A stretch of 64,000 bases of DNA from Hyphomicrobiales bacterium (GCA_900469965.1 UBZP01000015.1:277806-341805), one strand, 5' to 3'; counted from the stretch's first letter, positions 56,094-64,000 are shown. The notes: a model not told the origin generated them from the letters alone. A program made the numbers and translations.

Positions 56094-57524
56094 CTACCGG
56101 CTGCAGAGCGTCCTGACGTTCAGCAGCCCCCAGCCATAGATCGCGTCCTTTCCGGGCGTGCCGATATCCTCCGCCGACTTTGCAAGTTCCGCCTCGAGCT
56201 CAGGCAGTGTCAGGTCCGGCCTGGCGGCGAGCAGGACGGCGGCTGCGGCGGTGACGAACGGCGCCGCAAAGGACGTGCCGCTCTTCTGGCGCACCCCGGA
56301 AACCGAAGCCGCCGTCCAGACGCCGACCCCCGGTGCCGCGATGTCGATGTGCTCGCCGCGAACGGCGCGGCGATAGGGTTTTCGCGCGCTGTCGACGGCG
56401 GTGACGGCGATGACGCCCGGATAGGCGGCCGGGTAGACGGGCCCGGCGTTCGGCCCCTTGTTGCCGGCTGCCGCCACCAGGATCGCATCCTTCTCGATCG
56501 CTGCCTGCACCGCCTTTTCCAGGAGCAGGTTGGGCGGTCCCGACAGGCTGAGGTTGATCACCCTGATGTCGCGTTGGAGGAGAAGATCGAGAGCGCGCAC
56601 CAGATCGAAGACATTGGCGATATCGGCGGTCTTGCGGAACCGCTGGAAGGCATCGACGGCGACCAGTTCCGAGGCCGGCAGGAGGCCGGGCACGCGGCTG
56701 CCGGCACCGCCGACGAGAAGTGCAGCGACGGCCGTTCCATGCTGCTCGCCGGATTTCGGTCTCTCCTCGTCGTCGAGGCGCAGCACCTGCAGCCGGCCGT
56801 CGGCAAAGGCGGGATGGTCCGCGTTGATCGCCGTATCGACGAGCCCGATGCGCGGCAGCGCTGGGCAGGTGCCGGTGCGTTGGTCCCCGGTCGCGGGCCA
56901 TCCCACCATGTCGCGCATCAGCCTGCAGTCGGCGCATGGGGGGCTCGCCAGCGACTGGGGTTGATAGAAGTGGTTGAAATCCACCGACGCCGACGCATTC
57001 CTGGCGGCGACGGCCTGGCGGGCAGCATCGAGCGTGATACCCCGCGGCACGATCAGCCGGACCATCTCGCTGCCGGTCAGGGCGATCCCGGTGCGACTGT
57101 CGACGACGTAGCCCTCCTGCTCCAGGCCGGCGATCGACGCCGCATCCAGCCCGATCGCGACGATCTCGTTGGATGCGCGGGAGGGAACGTCCGCCGCGCG
57201 GCGAACCGGGGCGCGACGCACAGCTTCGCGCCTGGCGCGTTGCCAGGGCCATCGGAACGACGGGCTCGCGCGCCGGATCACGTCGTCGTCGCCATCGCCA
57301 CCGCCGCGGCGCCCGTATCCGCCGGATCCCCGACTGCCGCCGTCATCGTCTCCGCCGCCGTCATCATCTCCGCCGTCGTCGTCGCCACCGTCGTCGTCGG
57401 CCATCGCAACCGATGTGCCCGCAACGAGACCGGCCTCCTGAAGGGGCGGCGTCGCAACGACGACGGCAAGGCCGAGACAGAGGATGAGCGAAAGCCTGGC
57501 ATGGCATGTGAGGAGCTGCAGCAC
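56094..57524 (-). CDS. Secreted S8 subtilisin-like serine protease
   Basis: About 476 residues. N-terminal hydrophobic signal (LSLILCLGLAVVVATPPL), then an Asp/Gly-rich stretch (residues about 43-80, repeats of DDDGG), a basic linker and the S8 catalytic domain. The triad is Asp230 (RIGLVDTAI), His262 (EQHGTAVAALL) and Ser418 (KSGTSFAAPFVTAAA), with the oxyanion Asn355 (VAAAGNKGPN). Start is GTG 57524 because AGGAG lies seven bases ahead; TTG 57530 abuts that site. The acidic stretch may bind Ca2+. Divergent from an ECF sigma/anti-sigma pair, with a possible ECF promoter facing it. Confidence 0.9.
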   Translation of the reverse strand: MLQLLTCHARLSLILCLGLAVVVATPPLQEAGLVAGTSVAMADDDGGDDDGGDDDGGGDDDGGSRGSGGYGRRGGGDGDDDVIRRASPSFRWPWQRARREAVRRAPVRRAADVPSRASNEIVAIGLDAASIAGLEQEGYVVDSRTGIALTGSEMVRLIVPRGITLDAARQAVAARNASASVDFNHFYQPQSLASPPCADCRLMRDMVGWPATGDQRTGTCPALPRIGLVDTAINADHPAFADGRLQVLRLDDEERPKSGEQHGTAVAALLVGGAGSRVPGLLPASELVAVDAFQRFRKTADIANVFDLVRALDLLLQRDIRVINLSLSGPPNLLLEKAVQAAIEKDAILVAAAGNKGPNAGPVYPAAYPGVIAVTAVDSARKPYRRAVRGEHIDIAAPGVGVWTAASVSGVRQKSGTSFAAPFVTAAAAVLLAARPDLTLPELEAELAKSAEDIGTPGKDAIYGWGLLNVRTLCSR

Positions 57525-57588
57525 GTTCAATCTCCTAGGCGGAAGGGACCCGTGTGGCGCCCGCGTGTCGGGCGGCTATCCTTGTCCA

Positions 57589-57613
57589 GACGTTTGACTC
57601 GACATGTTATTCC
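57589..57613 (-). promoter_or_regulatory. Candidate ECF-type promoter facing the subtilase gene
   Basis: On the minus strand GGAATA (57608-57613) and CGTC (57589-57592) are spaced 15 bases, resembling the GGAA-N16-CGT form recognised by group 4 sigma factors. Transcription would start about 55 bases ahead of the protease start. Inferred from pattern only. Confidence 0.35.
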
Positions 57614-57634
57614 CCACCATGCCAAAGGTTTCGC

Positions 57635-58177
57635 ATGATTGACGACACGCGTACAGTGCCGCAGAGGCTGGTCGCTTTCCTGCCCAATCTGAGGCGGTTC
57701 GCGATCTCGCTTTGCCGTTCGCCCGAGTTTGCCGACGATCTGGTCCAGGCGGCCTGCGAACGGGCGATCCGTTCGGCCGACAGCTTTGCCCCCGACAGCC
57801 GCTTCGATGCCTGGATGTTCCGGATCCTGCGCAACCTCTGGATCGATCACCTCAGGCGCGCAAAGACGGCGGGTCCGCACCAGGACCTGGACGAGGCCGG
57901 CGACATTCCCGGGCCGGACGGGCAGGCCGTATCGCATGCGCGGCTGGATCTTCTCGAGGTGACGGCGGCGCTGATGAAGCTTCCGGAGGAGCAGCGGGAA
58001 GTCCTCGTCCTGGTGTGCGTGGAGGACCTCAGCTACCGCGAGACGGCCGACGTGCTCTCGATCCCGATCGGCACCGTCATGAGCCGGCTTGCCCGGGCCC
58101 GGAAGAATCTCGCCCGGCTGACGGGAATAGAAGCCGGCGACGAACGTTCGTCCGGTACGAAAGGCGGCCTTGCATGA
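57635..58177 (+). CDS. ECF-family RNA polymerase sigma factor
   Basis: A 180-residue group 4 sigma factor. Region 2 has the DLVQAACERAIRSADSF helix and FDAWMFRILRNLWIDHLRR; region 4 is LPEEQREVLVLVCVEDLSYRETADVLSIPIGTVMSRLARARKNLA. No extra C-terminal domain. Start at ATG 57635 (AAAGG six bases ahead). Its stop overlaps the anti-sigma gene as ATGA. The divergent subtilase is a candidate target. Signal unknown. Confidence 0.92.
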   Translation: MIDDTRTVPQRLVAFLPNLRRFAISLCRSPEFADDLVQAACERAIRSADSFAPDSRFDAWMFRILRNLWIDHLRRAKTAGPHQDLDEAGDIPGPDGQAVSHARLDLLEVTAALMKLPEEQREVLVLVCVEDLSYRETADVLSIPIGTVMSRLARARKNLARLTGIEAGDERSSGTKGGLA

Positions 58178-58956
58178 CGCGAGAGGAATTCGACGACGAG
58201 ACGCTGATGGCGTTCGCCGATGGCGAGCTGGATCCGGCGACGAGCGAGAGACTGGAGACGGCGCTTGCTTCGGATGAGGCCCTGGCGGCCCGCCTGGCGG
58301 TCTTCCTCGACAGCCGCCGCACCGTCGCCGATGCGCTGAAGCCGCTGATCAACGACGCGGTTCCCCCGCATCTCGTGGAATCGGTGGGCCGCATGATCGA
58401 GCGTGCCGAAAGGGAGGCCGGCCGCGATCTCCGGTCCGGCTCGCCCGACAACGTGGTGGCCCTGCAGCAGCAACACAGGCGGCTGGAGCCGCAGCGATGG
58501 TTCATGCGGGTCGCCGCCGGCCTCGTCGCCGTTGTCGCCGGCGTGACCGGCTTCGCGATCGGCCGCAGCACGGACGACGCCGGCTCGACATCGGACGTGA
58601 ACCTTGCCGCGGCGCTCGACAGCCAGGCATCCGGACAGGACGTCCCGCTAAGCACCGGCAGCGTGCTGCATGTGATTTCGACGTTTCGCGACGAGCGCGG
58701 CGCGCTCTGCCGCGAATATCAGCTGAACGACCGGGAGAACAGCACGCTCACGATCGCCTGCCGGCGGGACGGCGAATGGCTGCCGCGGCTTGCGCTGACG
58801 TCGCCGCAGCCGGCCGACGGCTACGTGCCGGCCTCGTCCCAGGAGACGGTCGACGCCTTTCTGGCGTCGATCCATGCCGGCGCGCCGCTTTCTGCCGAGG
58901 AGGAGCGCGCGGCCCTTGCCGGCGGCGGCGGAAATATTTCCGGGCAGGGGGAATAG
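58174..58956 (+). CDS. Membrane-anchored anti-sigma factor (RskA-like topology)
   Basis: A 260-residue protein coupled to the sigma gene by ATGA. The N-terminal cytoplasmic part (DDETLMAFADGELDPATSERLETAL) is the anti-sigma domain of the zinc-less type (no HxxxCxxC). One transmembrane helix follows near residues 110-130 (RVAAGLVAVVAGVTGFAIG). The C-terminal about 130 residues are periplasmic, contain two cysteines and end in a Gly-rich tail. It should hold the ECF sigma inactive until an envelope signal, possibly through proteolysis. Confidence 0.9.
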   Translation: MTREEFDDETLMAFADGELDPATSERLETALASDEALAARLAVFLDSRRTVADALKPLINDAVPPHLVESVGRMIERAEREAGRDLRSGSPDNVVALQQQHRRLEPQRWFMRVAAGLVAVVAGVTGFAIGRSTDDAGSTSDVNLAAALDSQASGQDVPLSTGSVLHVISTFRDERGALCREYQLNDRENSTLTIACRRDGEWLPRLALTSPQPADGYVPASSQETVDAFLASIHAGAPLSAEEERAALAGGGGNISGQGE

Positions 58957-59004
58957 GCCGGACACGCCCCCGTTCTTCTCGATGAAGCCAAGAGGAGAAC
59001 AGCG

Positions 59005-59721
59005 ATGGCACTCACCCTCCTGCGGAGAACGCAACCCAGACTGACCTTTCTCTGCCGCAAGGAAGACGAAGGGGTGATCCCGCCGCCGGTGCGGGCCAAG
59101 ACGGCGCTGCCGGACTGGTTCCGAAAGCTGCCTGCCGTCACCGAGCAGCAGGTGTCGCCGACCAACAGCGGGCTGACGGTCAAGCGCTGCATGCCGTTTC
59201 TCGATGCCATGGCCGCCGGCTGGGTGATCGGCCTGGCCGGCACCGTCCGCATGGAGATCTCCGACGGCGGCAGGCAGGTGGATTGCGGCTGGGATCTCGA
59301 CCGGACGCTGGTCAGCAACCATGCGGCCCATCAGGTTGCCGGCAATCCGCGCGAGCCATTGCCGCCGTGCAAGTTCCACAATTTCTGGACGATCCGCACG
59401 CCGCCCGGCTGGAGCTGCCTGTTCGTGCCGCCGCTCAACCGCCCCAACGGCCTATTCGAGGTCGTCGCCGGCATCGTCGACACGGACACCTATCAGTCGG
59501 AGATCCATTTCCCCTTCTTCGCCACCGGCGAGGACGGTCTGCATGTGATCGAACGGGGCACGCCCATCGTCCAGGTCATCCCGTTCCGGCGGGAGACCAC
59601 CGATCTTCCCGGGGAGATCCGCGCCGAGACCGAGGAGGAAGGCGCGGTGCGCCAGAGCATCTTCAGAAAGACACTCGCTGCGGACGGCTGGTACCGCAGG
59701 TTCGCGCGCGCGCCGCGCTGA
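59005..59721 (+). CDS. Phage-type conserved protein of unknown function (resembles DUF6065)
   Basis: A 238-residue soluble protein. The run LTVKRCMPFLDAMAAGWVIGL, then KFHNFWTIRTPPGWSCLFVPPLNRPNGLFEVVAGIVDTDTYQ and EIHFPFFATGEDGLHVIERGTPIVQVIPFRR, is a pattern I associate with DUF6065-like proteins that are common in tailed phages and scattered in bacterial chromosomes. No catalytic motif is known to me. Start follows GAGGAGAACAGCG. It lies 48 bp after the anti-sigma gene on the same strand and could be co-transcribed. Family assignment is from memory and moderate. Confidence 0.6.
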   Translation: MALTLLRRTQPRLTFLCRKEDEGVIPPPVRAKTALPDWFRKLPAVTEQQVSPTNSGLTVKRCMPFLDAMAAGWVIGLAGTVRMEISDGGRQVDCGWDLDRTLVSNHAAHQVAGNPREPLPPCKFHNFWTIRTPPGWSCLFVPPLNRPNGLFEVVAGIVDTDTYQSEIHFPFFATGEDGLHVIERGTPIVQVIPFRRETTDLPGEIRAETEEEGAVRQSIFRKTLAADGWYRRFARAPR

Positions 59722-59900
59722 GCGAGACGTCCCGTCCTGCTTTCTCTGTCGCCGCTGCCACGCGCACCGGCGACGCTTCCGTTTGCATCGAATATATGTC
59801 GTAAATAATTGAAAATATTTGCTATTTCGTGGAATAGTCTTTGGCGGGGCGCGTTTCTCCATGGCAGCCGCAAGGGCTGGCGAACACAATGGAGAAAACC
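59722..59900 (+). promoter_or_regulatory. A/T-rich upstream region of the NSSS-repeat gene
   Basis: The stretch 59783-59835 is strikingly A/T-rich for this genome and probably carries the promoter; TATGTCGTAAATAATTGAAA near 59794-59813 has -10-like elements. No gene. Confidence 0.4.
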
Positions 59901-60302
59901 ATGAAGAAGCTGATTGCGATATTGAGCGCATTTCTGGTGGCGGGTGCCGCCGCGCCCGCGCCCGCCGTTGCCGATGATCCGGTCGCCCGTTTCCTCGAGC
60001 GGATCACCCGCAACAACAAGGCCACCTATGCGAGAGGCGATCGCGATGACGATCGCAGGAGCAGCTGGAATTCGGGACGCGACTCCAACAGCTCATCGAA
60101 CTCGTCGCGCAACTCGAGCTCCAACTCGAACTCGAACTCCAGTTCCAATTCGAGCTCCAACAAGAGCTCGAATTCCTCCAGCAATTCCAGCTCCAATCGC
60201 TCGTCCAACTCTTCGAGCAATTCCAGCTCGAACAGTTCGTCGAACTCCTCCAGCAACTCGAGTTCGAACAGCTCGTCGAATTCGTCGAGCGACGACGATT
60301 GA
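59901..60302 (+). CDS. Secreted Asn/Ser tetrapeptide-repeat protein
   Basis: A 133-residue protein. Signal peptide MKKLIAILSAFLVAGAAAPA with cleavage near AVA/DDP, a short folded or helical part with RFLERITRNNK (residues 30-40) and a charged RGDRDDDRRS linker. From about residue 62 to 130 the chain is (Asn-Ser-Ser-Ser)n with few Arg/Lys interruptions, ending in Asp-Asp-Asp. Serine codons vary (AGC, TCC, TCG), so the repeat seems held at protein level. Start at ATG 59901, because GGAG lies seven bases ahead; ATG 59889 contains that site. Likely an unstructured surface or periplasmic linker. No homologue recognised. Confidence 0.72.
   Translation: MKKLIAILSAFLVAGAAAPAPAVADDPVARFLERITRNNKATYARGDRDDDRRSSWNSGRDSNSSSNSSRNSSSNSNSNSSSNSSSNKSSNSSSNSSSNRSSNSSSNSSSNSSSNSSSNSSSNSSSNSSSDDD
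60084..60290 (+). repeat. Imperfect 12-bp tandem repeat encoding NSSS units
   Basis: About 207 bp in which the 12-base unit AAC-TCG/TCC-AGC/TCG-AGC recurs with synonymous changes. A coding minisatellite that could expand or contract by slippage or recombination without frame loss. Confidence 0.75.
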
Positions 60303-60313
60303 CGGTTGCTCGC

Positions 60314-60352
60314 CCTGCCGCCTCCCGCGCTGCCAGCGCGGGGGCGGACAGG
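60314..60352. terminator. Long GC-rich hairpin between convergent genes
   Basis: CCTG-CCGCC-T-CCCGCGCT pairs with AGCGCGGG-GGCGG-A-CAGG: about 17 pairs, a three-base loop and small bulges. Lies between the repeat gene (+) and dadA (-). Neither side has a T-run. Probably a two-sided transcript end. Confidence 0.6.
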
Positions 60353-60410
60353 CATGGCGTGCGGCGCGACCGTGGCATGCGGCGCGCCGTTGCGATCGTC
60401 GCTTAGGCGC

Positions 60411-61661
60411 TCAATAGCGATCCAGCCCCAGGTCGCCCGTCTCGATCTCCGGCTGGCGGTCGGAGATCAGGTCGGCCAGCACGCGGCCCGAACCGCAGGC
60501 CATGGTCCAGCCGAGCGTGCCGTGGCCGGAATTGATGAAGAGGTTGCGGTAGCGCGTGGCGCCGATGATCGGGGTGCCGTCCGGCGTCATCGGCCGCAGG
60601 CCCGACCAGAAGGTGGCGCGCGCCTGGTCGCCGGCGCCGCCGAAGAGGTCCTCCACCGAGTGTTCCAGCGTGGCGCGGCGGGCCTTCGGCAGGTCGTCGC
60701 TGAAGCCGGAGATCTCGGCCATGCCGCCGACGCGGATGCGGTCGCCGAGCCGCGTGATCGCGATCTTGAAGGTCTCGTCCATGATGGTGGAGACCGGGGC
60801 GCGGCTCTCGTCGACGATCGGCACGGTGATCGAATAACCCTTCACCGGATAGATCGGCGCCCTCAGGCCGAGCGGCTTCAGGATCGCCGGCGTGTAGCTG
60901 CCGAGGGCCGCGACGAAACGGTCGGCCTCGACGAAGCCGTCGGCGAGCGCCACCCCGGTGACGCGGTCGCCGGCAGTCTTCAGGCCGCGGATGTCGACGC
61001 CGAAGCGGAAGGTGACGCCGAGCGCCTCGGCCTGATCCTTCAGGCTGCTGGTGAATTTGAAGCAGTCGCCGGTCTCGTCGTTCGGCAGGCGCAGGCCGCC
61101 GACGATCTTCTCCTTCACCCGGGCGAGGGCCGGTTCGGCGCGGATGCAGCCGGCCGGGTCCAGCACCTCATAGGGCACGCCGTCGGCGCGCAGCACCTCG
61201 ACGTCCTTGCCGATGCCGTCCAGCTGCTTCTGCGTGCGGAACAGCTGCAGCGTGCCCTGGGTGCGGTGGTCATAGGCGATGCCGGTCTCCTGGCGCAGCG
61301 CGATCAGGCAGTCGCGGCTGTATTCGGCGAGCCGCACCATGCGCCCCTTGTTGGTGGCGTAGCGCGCGCTGGTGCAGTTCGCCAGCATCGCCATCATCCA
61401 GCGCCAGGTGGCGGCATCCGCCATCGGCCGGATGATCAGCGGCGCATGCTTCATGAACAGCCATTTGACCGCCTTCTGCGGGATGCCGGGCGCGGCCCAG
61501 GGCGAGGCATAGCCCGGCGAGATCTCGCCGGCATTGGCAAAGCTCGTCTCCAGCGCCGGGCCCGGCTGGCGGTCGAGCACGGTGACCGCGTGGCCGGCGC
61601 GCGCGAGGTAGTAGGCGGTCGTGACGCCGATGACGCCGGCGCCGAGAACGGTGACTTTCAT
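60411..61661 (-). CDS. dadA: D-amino acid dehydrogenase
   Basis: A 416-residue FAD enzyme. The start [24 protein letters not shown] has the GxGxxG FAD motif; [25 protein letters not shown] and [41 protein letters not shown] are signature DadA blocks. It deaminates D-alanine and other D-amino acids to keto acids at the membrane with quinone as acceptor. It follows alr by 44 bp on the minus strand (AAGGGGC ribosome site), forming the classic alr/dadX-dadA catabolic operon. The divergent Lrp-type regulator probably controls it. Confidence 0.95.
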   Translation of the reverse strand: MKVTVLGAGVIGVTTAYYLARAGHAVTVLDRQPGPALETSFANAGEISPGYASPWAAPGIPQKAVKWLFMKHAPLIIRPMADAATWRWMMAMLANCTSARYATNKGRMVRLAEYSRDCLIALRQETGIAYDHRTQGTLQLFRTQKQLDGIGKDVEVLRADGVPYEVLDPAGCIRAEPALARVKEKIVGGLRLPNDETGDCFKFTSSLKDQAEALGVTFRFGVDIRGLKTAGDRVTGVALADGFVEADRFVAALGSYTPAILKPLGLRAPIYPVKGYSITVPIVDESRAPVSTIMDETFKIAITRLGDRIRVGGMAEISGFSDDLPKARRATLEHSVEDLFGGAGDQARATFWSGLRPMTPDGTPIIGATRYRNLFINSGHGTLGWTMACGSGRVLADLISDRQPEIETGDLGLDRY

Positions 61662-61705
61662 GTGTGCCCCTTGGATGCGTATGCGTGTGCGGGTGTCGAA
61701 GCGGC

Positions 61706-62821
61706 TCAGCGGTATTCGCGGTGGTAGCGGTCGCCGAGGGAGGTGAGGATTTCGTAGGCGATGGTGCTGGCGTCGGCGGCGATCGCCTCCAGCGTCTGGT
61801 GCGGCCCGATCACCTCGACGAGGCTGCCGAGGACAAGGGTGCCGGGCGGCAGGGCGCCGATGTCGACGGTCATGCTGTCCATCGACACGCGCCCGACGAT
61901 CGGCAGTCGCACGCCGTCAAAATAGACCGCGCCCGTGTGGCTCAGGCTGCGCGGCAGGCCGTCGGCATAGCCGGCCGCGATCGTCGCAAGCCGGGTCTCG
62001 GCGGCCGTGACGTGGGTGCCGCCATAGCCGACGCGGGTGCCGGCCGGCACGGTCCGGGTCTGGATCACGCGGACGTCGAGGCGGACGACCGGCTTCATCG
62101 GATTGGCACGCGCATCCGTCGGCGCGCCGCCATAGAGGGCGATGCCTGTGCGGGCCATGGCAGCGTGGAAATCGGGACCGAGGAAGATGCCGCCGGAATT
62201 GGCCAGGCAGACCGGAACATCGGGGACGAGGGCAGAGGCTTGCCGCATCGCCTTGAGCTGGTCGGCGTTCTGGGCGTTTTCGAATTCGTCGCCGCTCGCG
62301 AGATGGCTCATGAGAAACAGGAGGTCGAGGCGGTCGCGCAGGGTACCGTCGGCGACGAGCGCCGACAGCTCTTCCGGCGGCAGGCCGAGGCGCGACATGC
62401 CGGTATCGACCTGCAGGACGGCGGGAAGGCGCCGGCCGCGCATCGTTGCCGTCTTCATCCAGTTCTGCGCCTGTTCGAGCGAGTTGAGGACCGGGACGAT
62501 CCCCGCATCGGCGCAGCCGTCCTCGGCGCCCGGCTGCAGGCCGTTCAGCACGAAGATGCGGGCGCCGTCGACATAGGGCCTCAGCCGGTGCGCCTCGCCG
62601 ACATGGGCGACGAAGAAGTCGCGGCAGCCGGCATCGCGCAGCACCGGCGCGACGCGGGCGACGTCGAGGCCGTAGGCATTCGCCTTGACGACGGCTGCGA
62701 CCGGCACCGGAGCGGTGCGCGCGCACAGGGAGCGGTAGTTCTGCCGCAGCGCGCCGAGGTCGATCGACAGGTAGCCCGGTGCACCGTCCCGGCTGATGAT
62801 TTCCATGGAATGTGTGTTCAC
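61706..62821 (-). CDS. alr: Alanine racemase (catabolic, dadX-like position)
   Basis: A 371-residue PLP enzyme that interconverts L- and D-alanine. Schiff-base Lys46 in [10 protein letters not shown]; the catalytic Tyr side is in [38 protein letters not shown] and [14 protein letters not shown] are conserved. Start is GTG 62821, since GGAGG lies six bases ahead; the longer TTG start at 62845 and ATG 62806 lack that. First gene of the alr-dadA operon, so it supplies D-alanine for oxidation. Whether the cell has another biosynthetic alr is not visible. Confidence 0.93.
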   Translation of the reverse strand: MNTHSMEIISRDGAPGYLSIDLGALRQNYRSLCARTAPVPVAAVVKANAYGLDVARVAPVLRDAGCRDFFVAHVGEAHRLRPYVDGARIFVLNGLQPGAEDGCADAGIVPVLNSLEQAQNWMKTATMRGRRLPAVLQVDTGMSRLGLPPEELSALVADGTLRDRLDLLFLMSHLASGDEFENAQNADQLKAMRQASALVPDVPVCLANSGGIFLGPDFHAAMARTGIALYGGAPTDARANPMKPVVRLDVRVIQTRTVPAGTRVGYGGTHVTAAETRLATIAAGYADGLPRSLSHTGAVYFDGVRLPIVGRVSMDSMTVDIGALPPGTLVLGSLVEVIGPHQTLEAIAADASTIAYEILTSLGDRYHREYR

Positions 62822-62945
62822 GGCCCGCCTCCAGCTGCCTGACAAGGCTATTGAAACGATCGGGCACTTTTCTTCGAATTGTTGCTCTGATATTCAAAAA
62901 TTGGTCGATTAATCGAATTTTATGCGAGCAAATGGGAGATTCTGC
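62822..62945. promoter_or_regulatory. Divergent alr-dadA / Lrp promoter region with palindrome
   Basis: 124 bp, A/T-rich between 62870 and 62930. TCGATTAATCGA (62905-62916) is a perfect 12-bp palindrome next to TTTTATG and ATATTCAAAAATT runs, the sort of A/T-rich dyad bound by Lrp/AsnC proteins. Confidence 0.55.
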
Positions 62946-63407
62946 ATGAAGGGCCTGGACGCGATCGACCGCAACATCGTCCGACTCCTCAGGCTGAACG
63001 CGCGCATCACCAATGCGAAGCTGGCGCAGGAGGTCGGGCTGTCGCCGTCGGCCTGCCTGCGGCGCATCGGCCTCTTGGAGCAATCGGGCGTCATCCGCGG
63101 CTATACGGCGCTGATCAGCAGTGCGGAGGGCGAGAGCCCGATCGCGGTGATCATCAACATCTCGCTGGAGCGGCAGACCGAGGAGTACCTGAACCGCTTC
63201 GAGAACGCGGTGCGCCGGCACCCGGAGATCCAGGAGTGCTACCTGATGACCGGCGGTTCGGACTATCTGTTGCGGGTGGAGGTGGACAGCGCCGGCGCGT
63301 TCGAGCGGATCCACAAGGAGATCCTGGCAAAGCTGCCGGGCGTCCTGCGCATCCATTCGAGCTTTTCCATCCGCAACATCCTGTCGACGCGGCTGCCGCC
63401 GCGCTGA
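62946..63407 (+). CDS. Lrp/AsnC-family transcriptional regulator
   Basis: A 153-residue regulator. N-terminal helix-turn-helix: LDAIDRNIVRLLRLNARITNAKLAQEVGLSPSACLRRIGLLEQSGVIRGYTA. C-terminal RAM domain with ISLERQTEEYLNRFENAVRRHPEIQECYLMTGGSDYLLRVEV, which binds an amino acid and sets oligomer state. Start at 62946 with GGGAGA seven bases ahead. Divergent from alr-dadA, as known for dad regulators of alphaproteobacteria; alanine is the likely effector (inference). Confidence 0.93.
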   Translation: MKGLDAIDRNIVRLLRLNARITNAKLAQEVGLSPSACLRRIGLLEQSGVIRGYTALISSAEGESPIAVIINISLERQTEEYLNRFENAVRRHPEIQECYLMTGGSDYLLRVEVDSAGAFERIHKEILAKLPGVLRIHSSFSIRNILSTRLPPR

Positions 63408-63425
63408 GGCGGCGGCGCCGCGCGT

Positions 63426-64000
63426 TCAGGCGGTGGTGCCCTCCAGGCTCCTGTCGGGCCGTGTCGCCACGCGCTCGGGAAGCTTCGGCTCCTTGATCAG
63501 CTGCAGCCTGCGGGAGAACAGGTTTCGTTCCGGAACGGGGCGGCCGATGCTGATCACGGTCGCCTCCTCCAGGTCGTCTTGGAGAATGGCGAGCACGCGG
63601 CGCAGGCATTGCGGCTCCATCGCCTCCAACACCTCGTCCATCACGATCCAGCGCGGCCTGTGCAGAAGGACGCGGGCAAACGCCAGCAAGCGCTCGTCGT
63701 CGTCGCTCAGCTCCCTGTCCCAGCGGGCCTCGGCATCGAGCAGCGGCATCATCCGCTGCAGCCCGACCTTGGCAAGCGCGCCGGCCAGATCGGCGTCGCT
63801 GAAGGTGTTTCCGTGCGGATAGGACAGGACTTCCCTCAGCGTTCCGGGCGGCATGTAGGGGGTTCGTGGCAGGAAGGTGATCGCCTCGTCCTTGGGCAGG
63901 CCGACCCGGCCGCTGCCGAGCGGCCACAGTCCCGCCAGCGCCCGGAACAGGAGCGTCTTGCCGATGCCCGGATCGGCGGTGATCACCACCCTCTCGCCGG
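63426..64000 (-). CDS. COG4178-type ABC transporter, C-terminal ATPase part (cut by the window edge)
   Basis: Only the last about 190 residues are in the window; the gene continues to the right. The Walker A region is DPGIGKTLLFRALAGLWPLG, the phrase typical of YddA/peroxisomal-ABCD-like fused permease-ATPase proteins. Walker B is RWIVMDEVLEAME. The C-loop reads ELSDDDERLLAFARVLLHRP rather than LSGGEQQR, a variant I recall in rhizobial COG4178 proteins; ALA of Walker A has Thr where most have Ser. Substrates of this family are unknown, perhaps peptides or lipids. Ends 19 bp from the convergent Lrp gene. Confidence 0.82.
   Translation of the reverse strand, partial: GERVVITADPGIGKTLLFRALAGLWPLGSGRVGLPKDEAITFLPRTPYMPPGTLREVLSYPHGNTFSDADLAGALAKVGLQRMMPLLDAEARWDRELSDDDERLLAFARVLLHRPRWIVMDEVLEAMEPQCLRRVLAILQDDLEEATVISIGRPVPERNLFSRRLQLIKEPKLPERVATRPDRSLEGTTA

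Noticed and set aside
60084-60290. Possible CRISPR-like or non-coding satellite array
   Set aside because: The 12-bp units have no spacers and keep a single reading frame.
60026-60355. Minus-strand frame rich in Leu-Glu-Glu-Phe repeats
   Set aside because: It is the complement of the NSSS-coding repeat; no ribosome site, and the plus-strand product has a signal peptide.

Overview
This window looks like a chromosomal segment of an alphaproteobacterium, most likely Hyphomicrobiales (Rhizobiales) and probably Rhizobiaceae or a close relative. The pointers are the very high GC content with GC-rich third positions, an HWE-type histidine kinase, a BA14K-family surface protein, a DUF2189 membrane protein, a COG4178-type ABC transporter, several catabolic ABC systems and a TRAP operon, and small cold-shock, DUF2934 and YbaN-like proteins. 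Genus cannot be fixed from the sequence alone. I see no insertion sequence, integrase, CRISPR array or rRNA operon. The only RNA gene found is a tRNA-Lys(CTT).

Layout. 0.1-9.2 kb: HxlR regulator and NDH-2-type oxidoreductase; CspA; an unknown small protein; a TetR regulator with a 16-bp palindromic operator just upstream of ilvC; an orphan glycine-betaine/choline-type binding protein translationally coupled to an L,D-transpeptidase; a small lipoprotein; a 34-residue membrane peptide; a DUF2189 protein. 9.3-22.4 kb: RBBP9-like hydrolase, a PAS-GGDEF-EAL protein, an aminotransferase, an AfuABC/Phn-like ABC transporter with a fused permease, an exported unknown protein, an EEP nuclease/phosphatase coupled to a Nudix protein, and a PhzF-like protein. 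22.6-29.4 kb: tRNA-Lys, then an AraC regulator and a CUT1 polyol/sugar ABC operon that contains a xylitol/sorbitol-type dehydrogenase. 29.6-36.3 kb: an atypical protein with an FkbM-like tail, an HWE kinase, DUF2934, GltS, BA14K and a short-chain dehydrogenase/epimerase-like protein.

36.3-45.4 kb holds two catabolic regulons. The first is a CUT2 sugar ABC transporter split over two divergent transcripts (binding protein with two SDR-type enzymes on one side, ATPase and permease on the other), with a FadR/GntR-type operator in the shared promoter region. The second is a TetR-controlled TRAP transporter (Q, M, P subunits) followed by a shikimate-dehydrogenase homologue whose active-site residues fit a quinate/shikimate dehydrogenase; the palindromic operator sits in the -35/-10 spacer. 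45.4-51.5 kb: DedA, Ca2+/H+ antiporter, a two-gene PQQ dehydrogenase (membrane anchor plus exported catalytic subunit), L-2-hydroxyglutarate oxidase, YbaN-like protein. 51.6-56 kb: RND efflux pump without an outer-membrane channel gene. 56-60.3 kb: a secreted subtilase divergent from an ECF sigma/anti-sigma pair, then a phage-type DUF protein and a secreted protein made mainly of Asn-Ser-Ser-Ser repeats. 60.4-64 kb: alr-dadA D-alanine catabolism with a divergent Lrp/AsnC regulator, and the 3' part of a COG4178 ABC transporter cut by the window edge.

Overall this is an ordinary core chromosome rich in catabolic transport loci and their local regulators. The parts that seem least described are the ECF/subtilase/NSSS-repeat neighbourhood, the split PQQ dehydrogenase, the degenerate FkbM-like protein and the putative quinate/shikimate TRAP regulon. 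All functional statements rest on motif reading by eye; no database search was possible.
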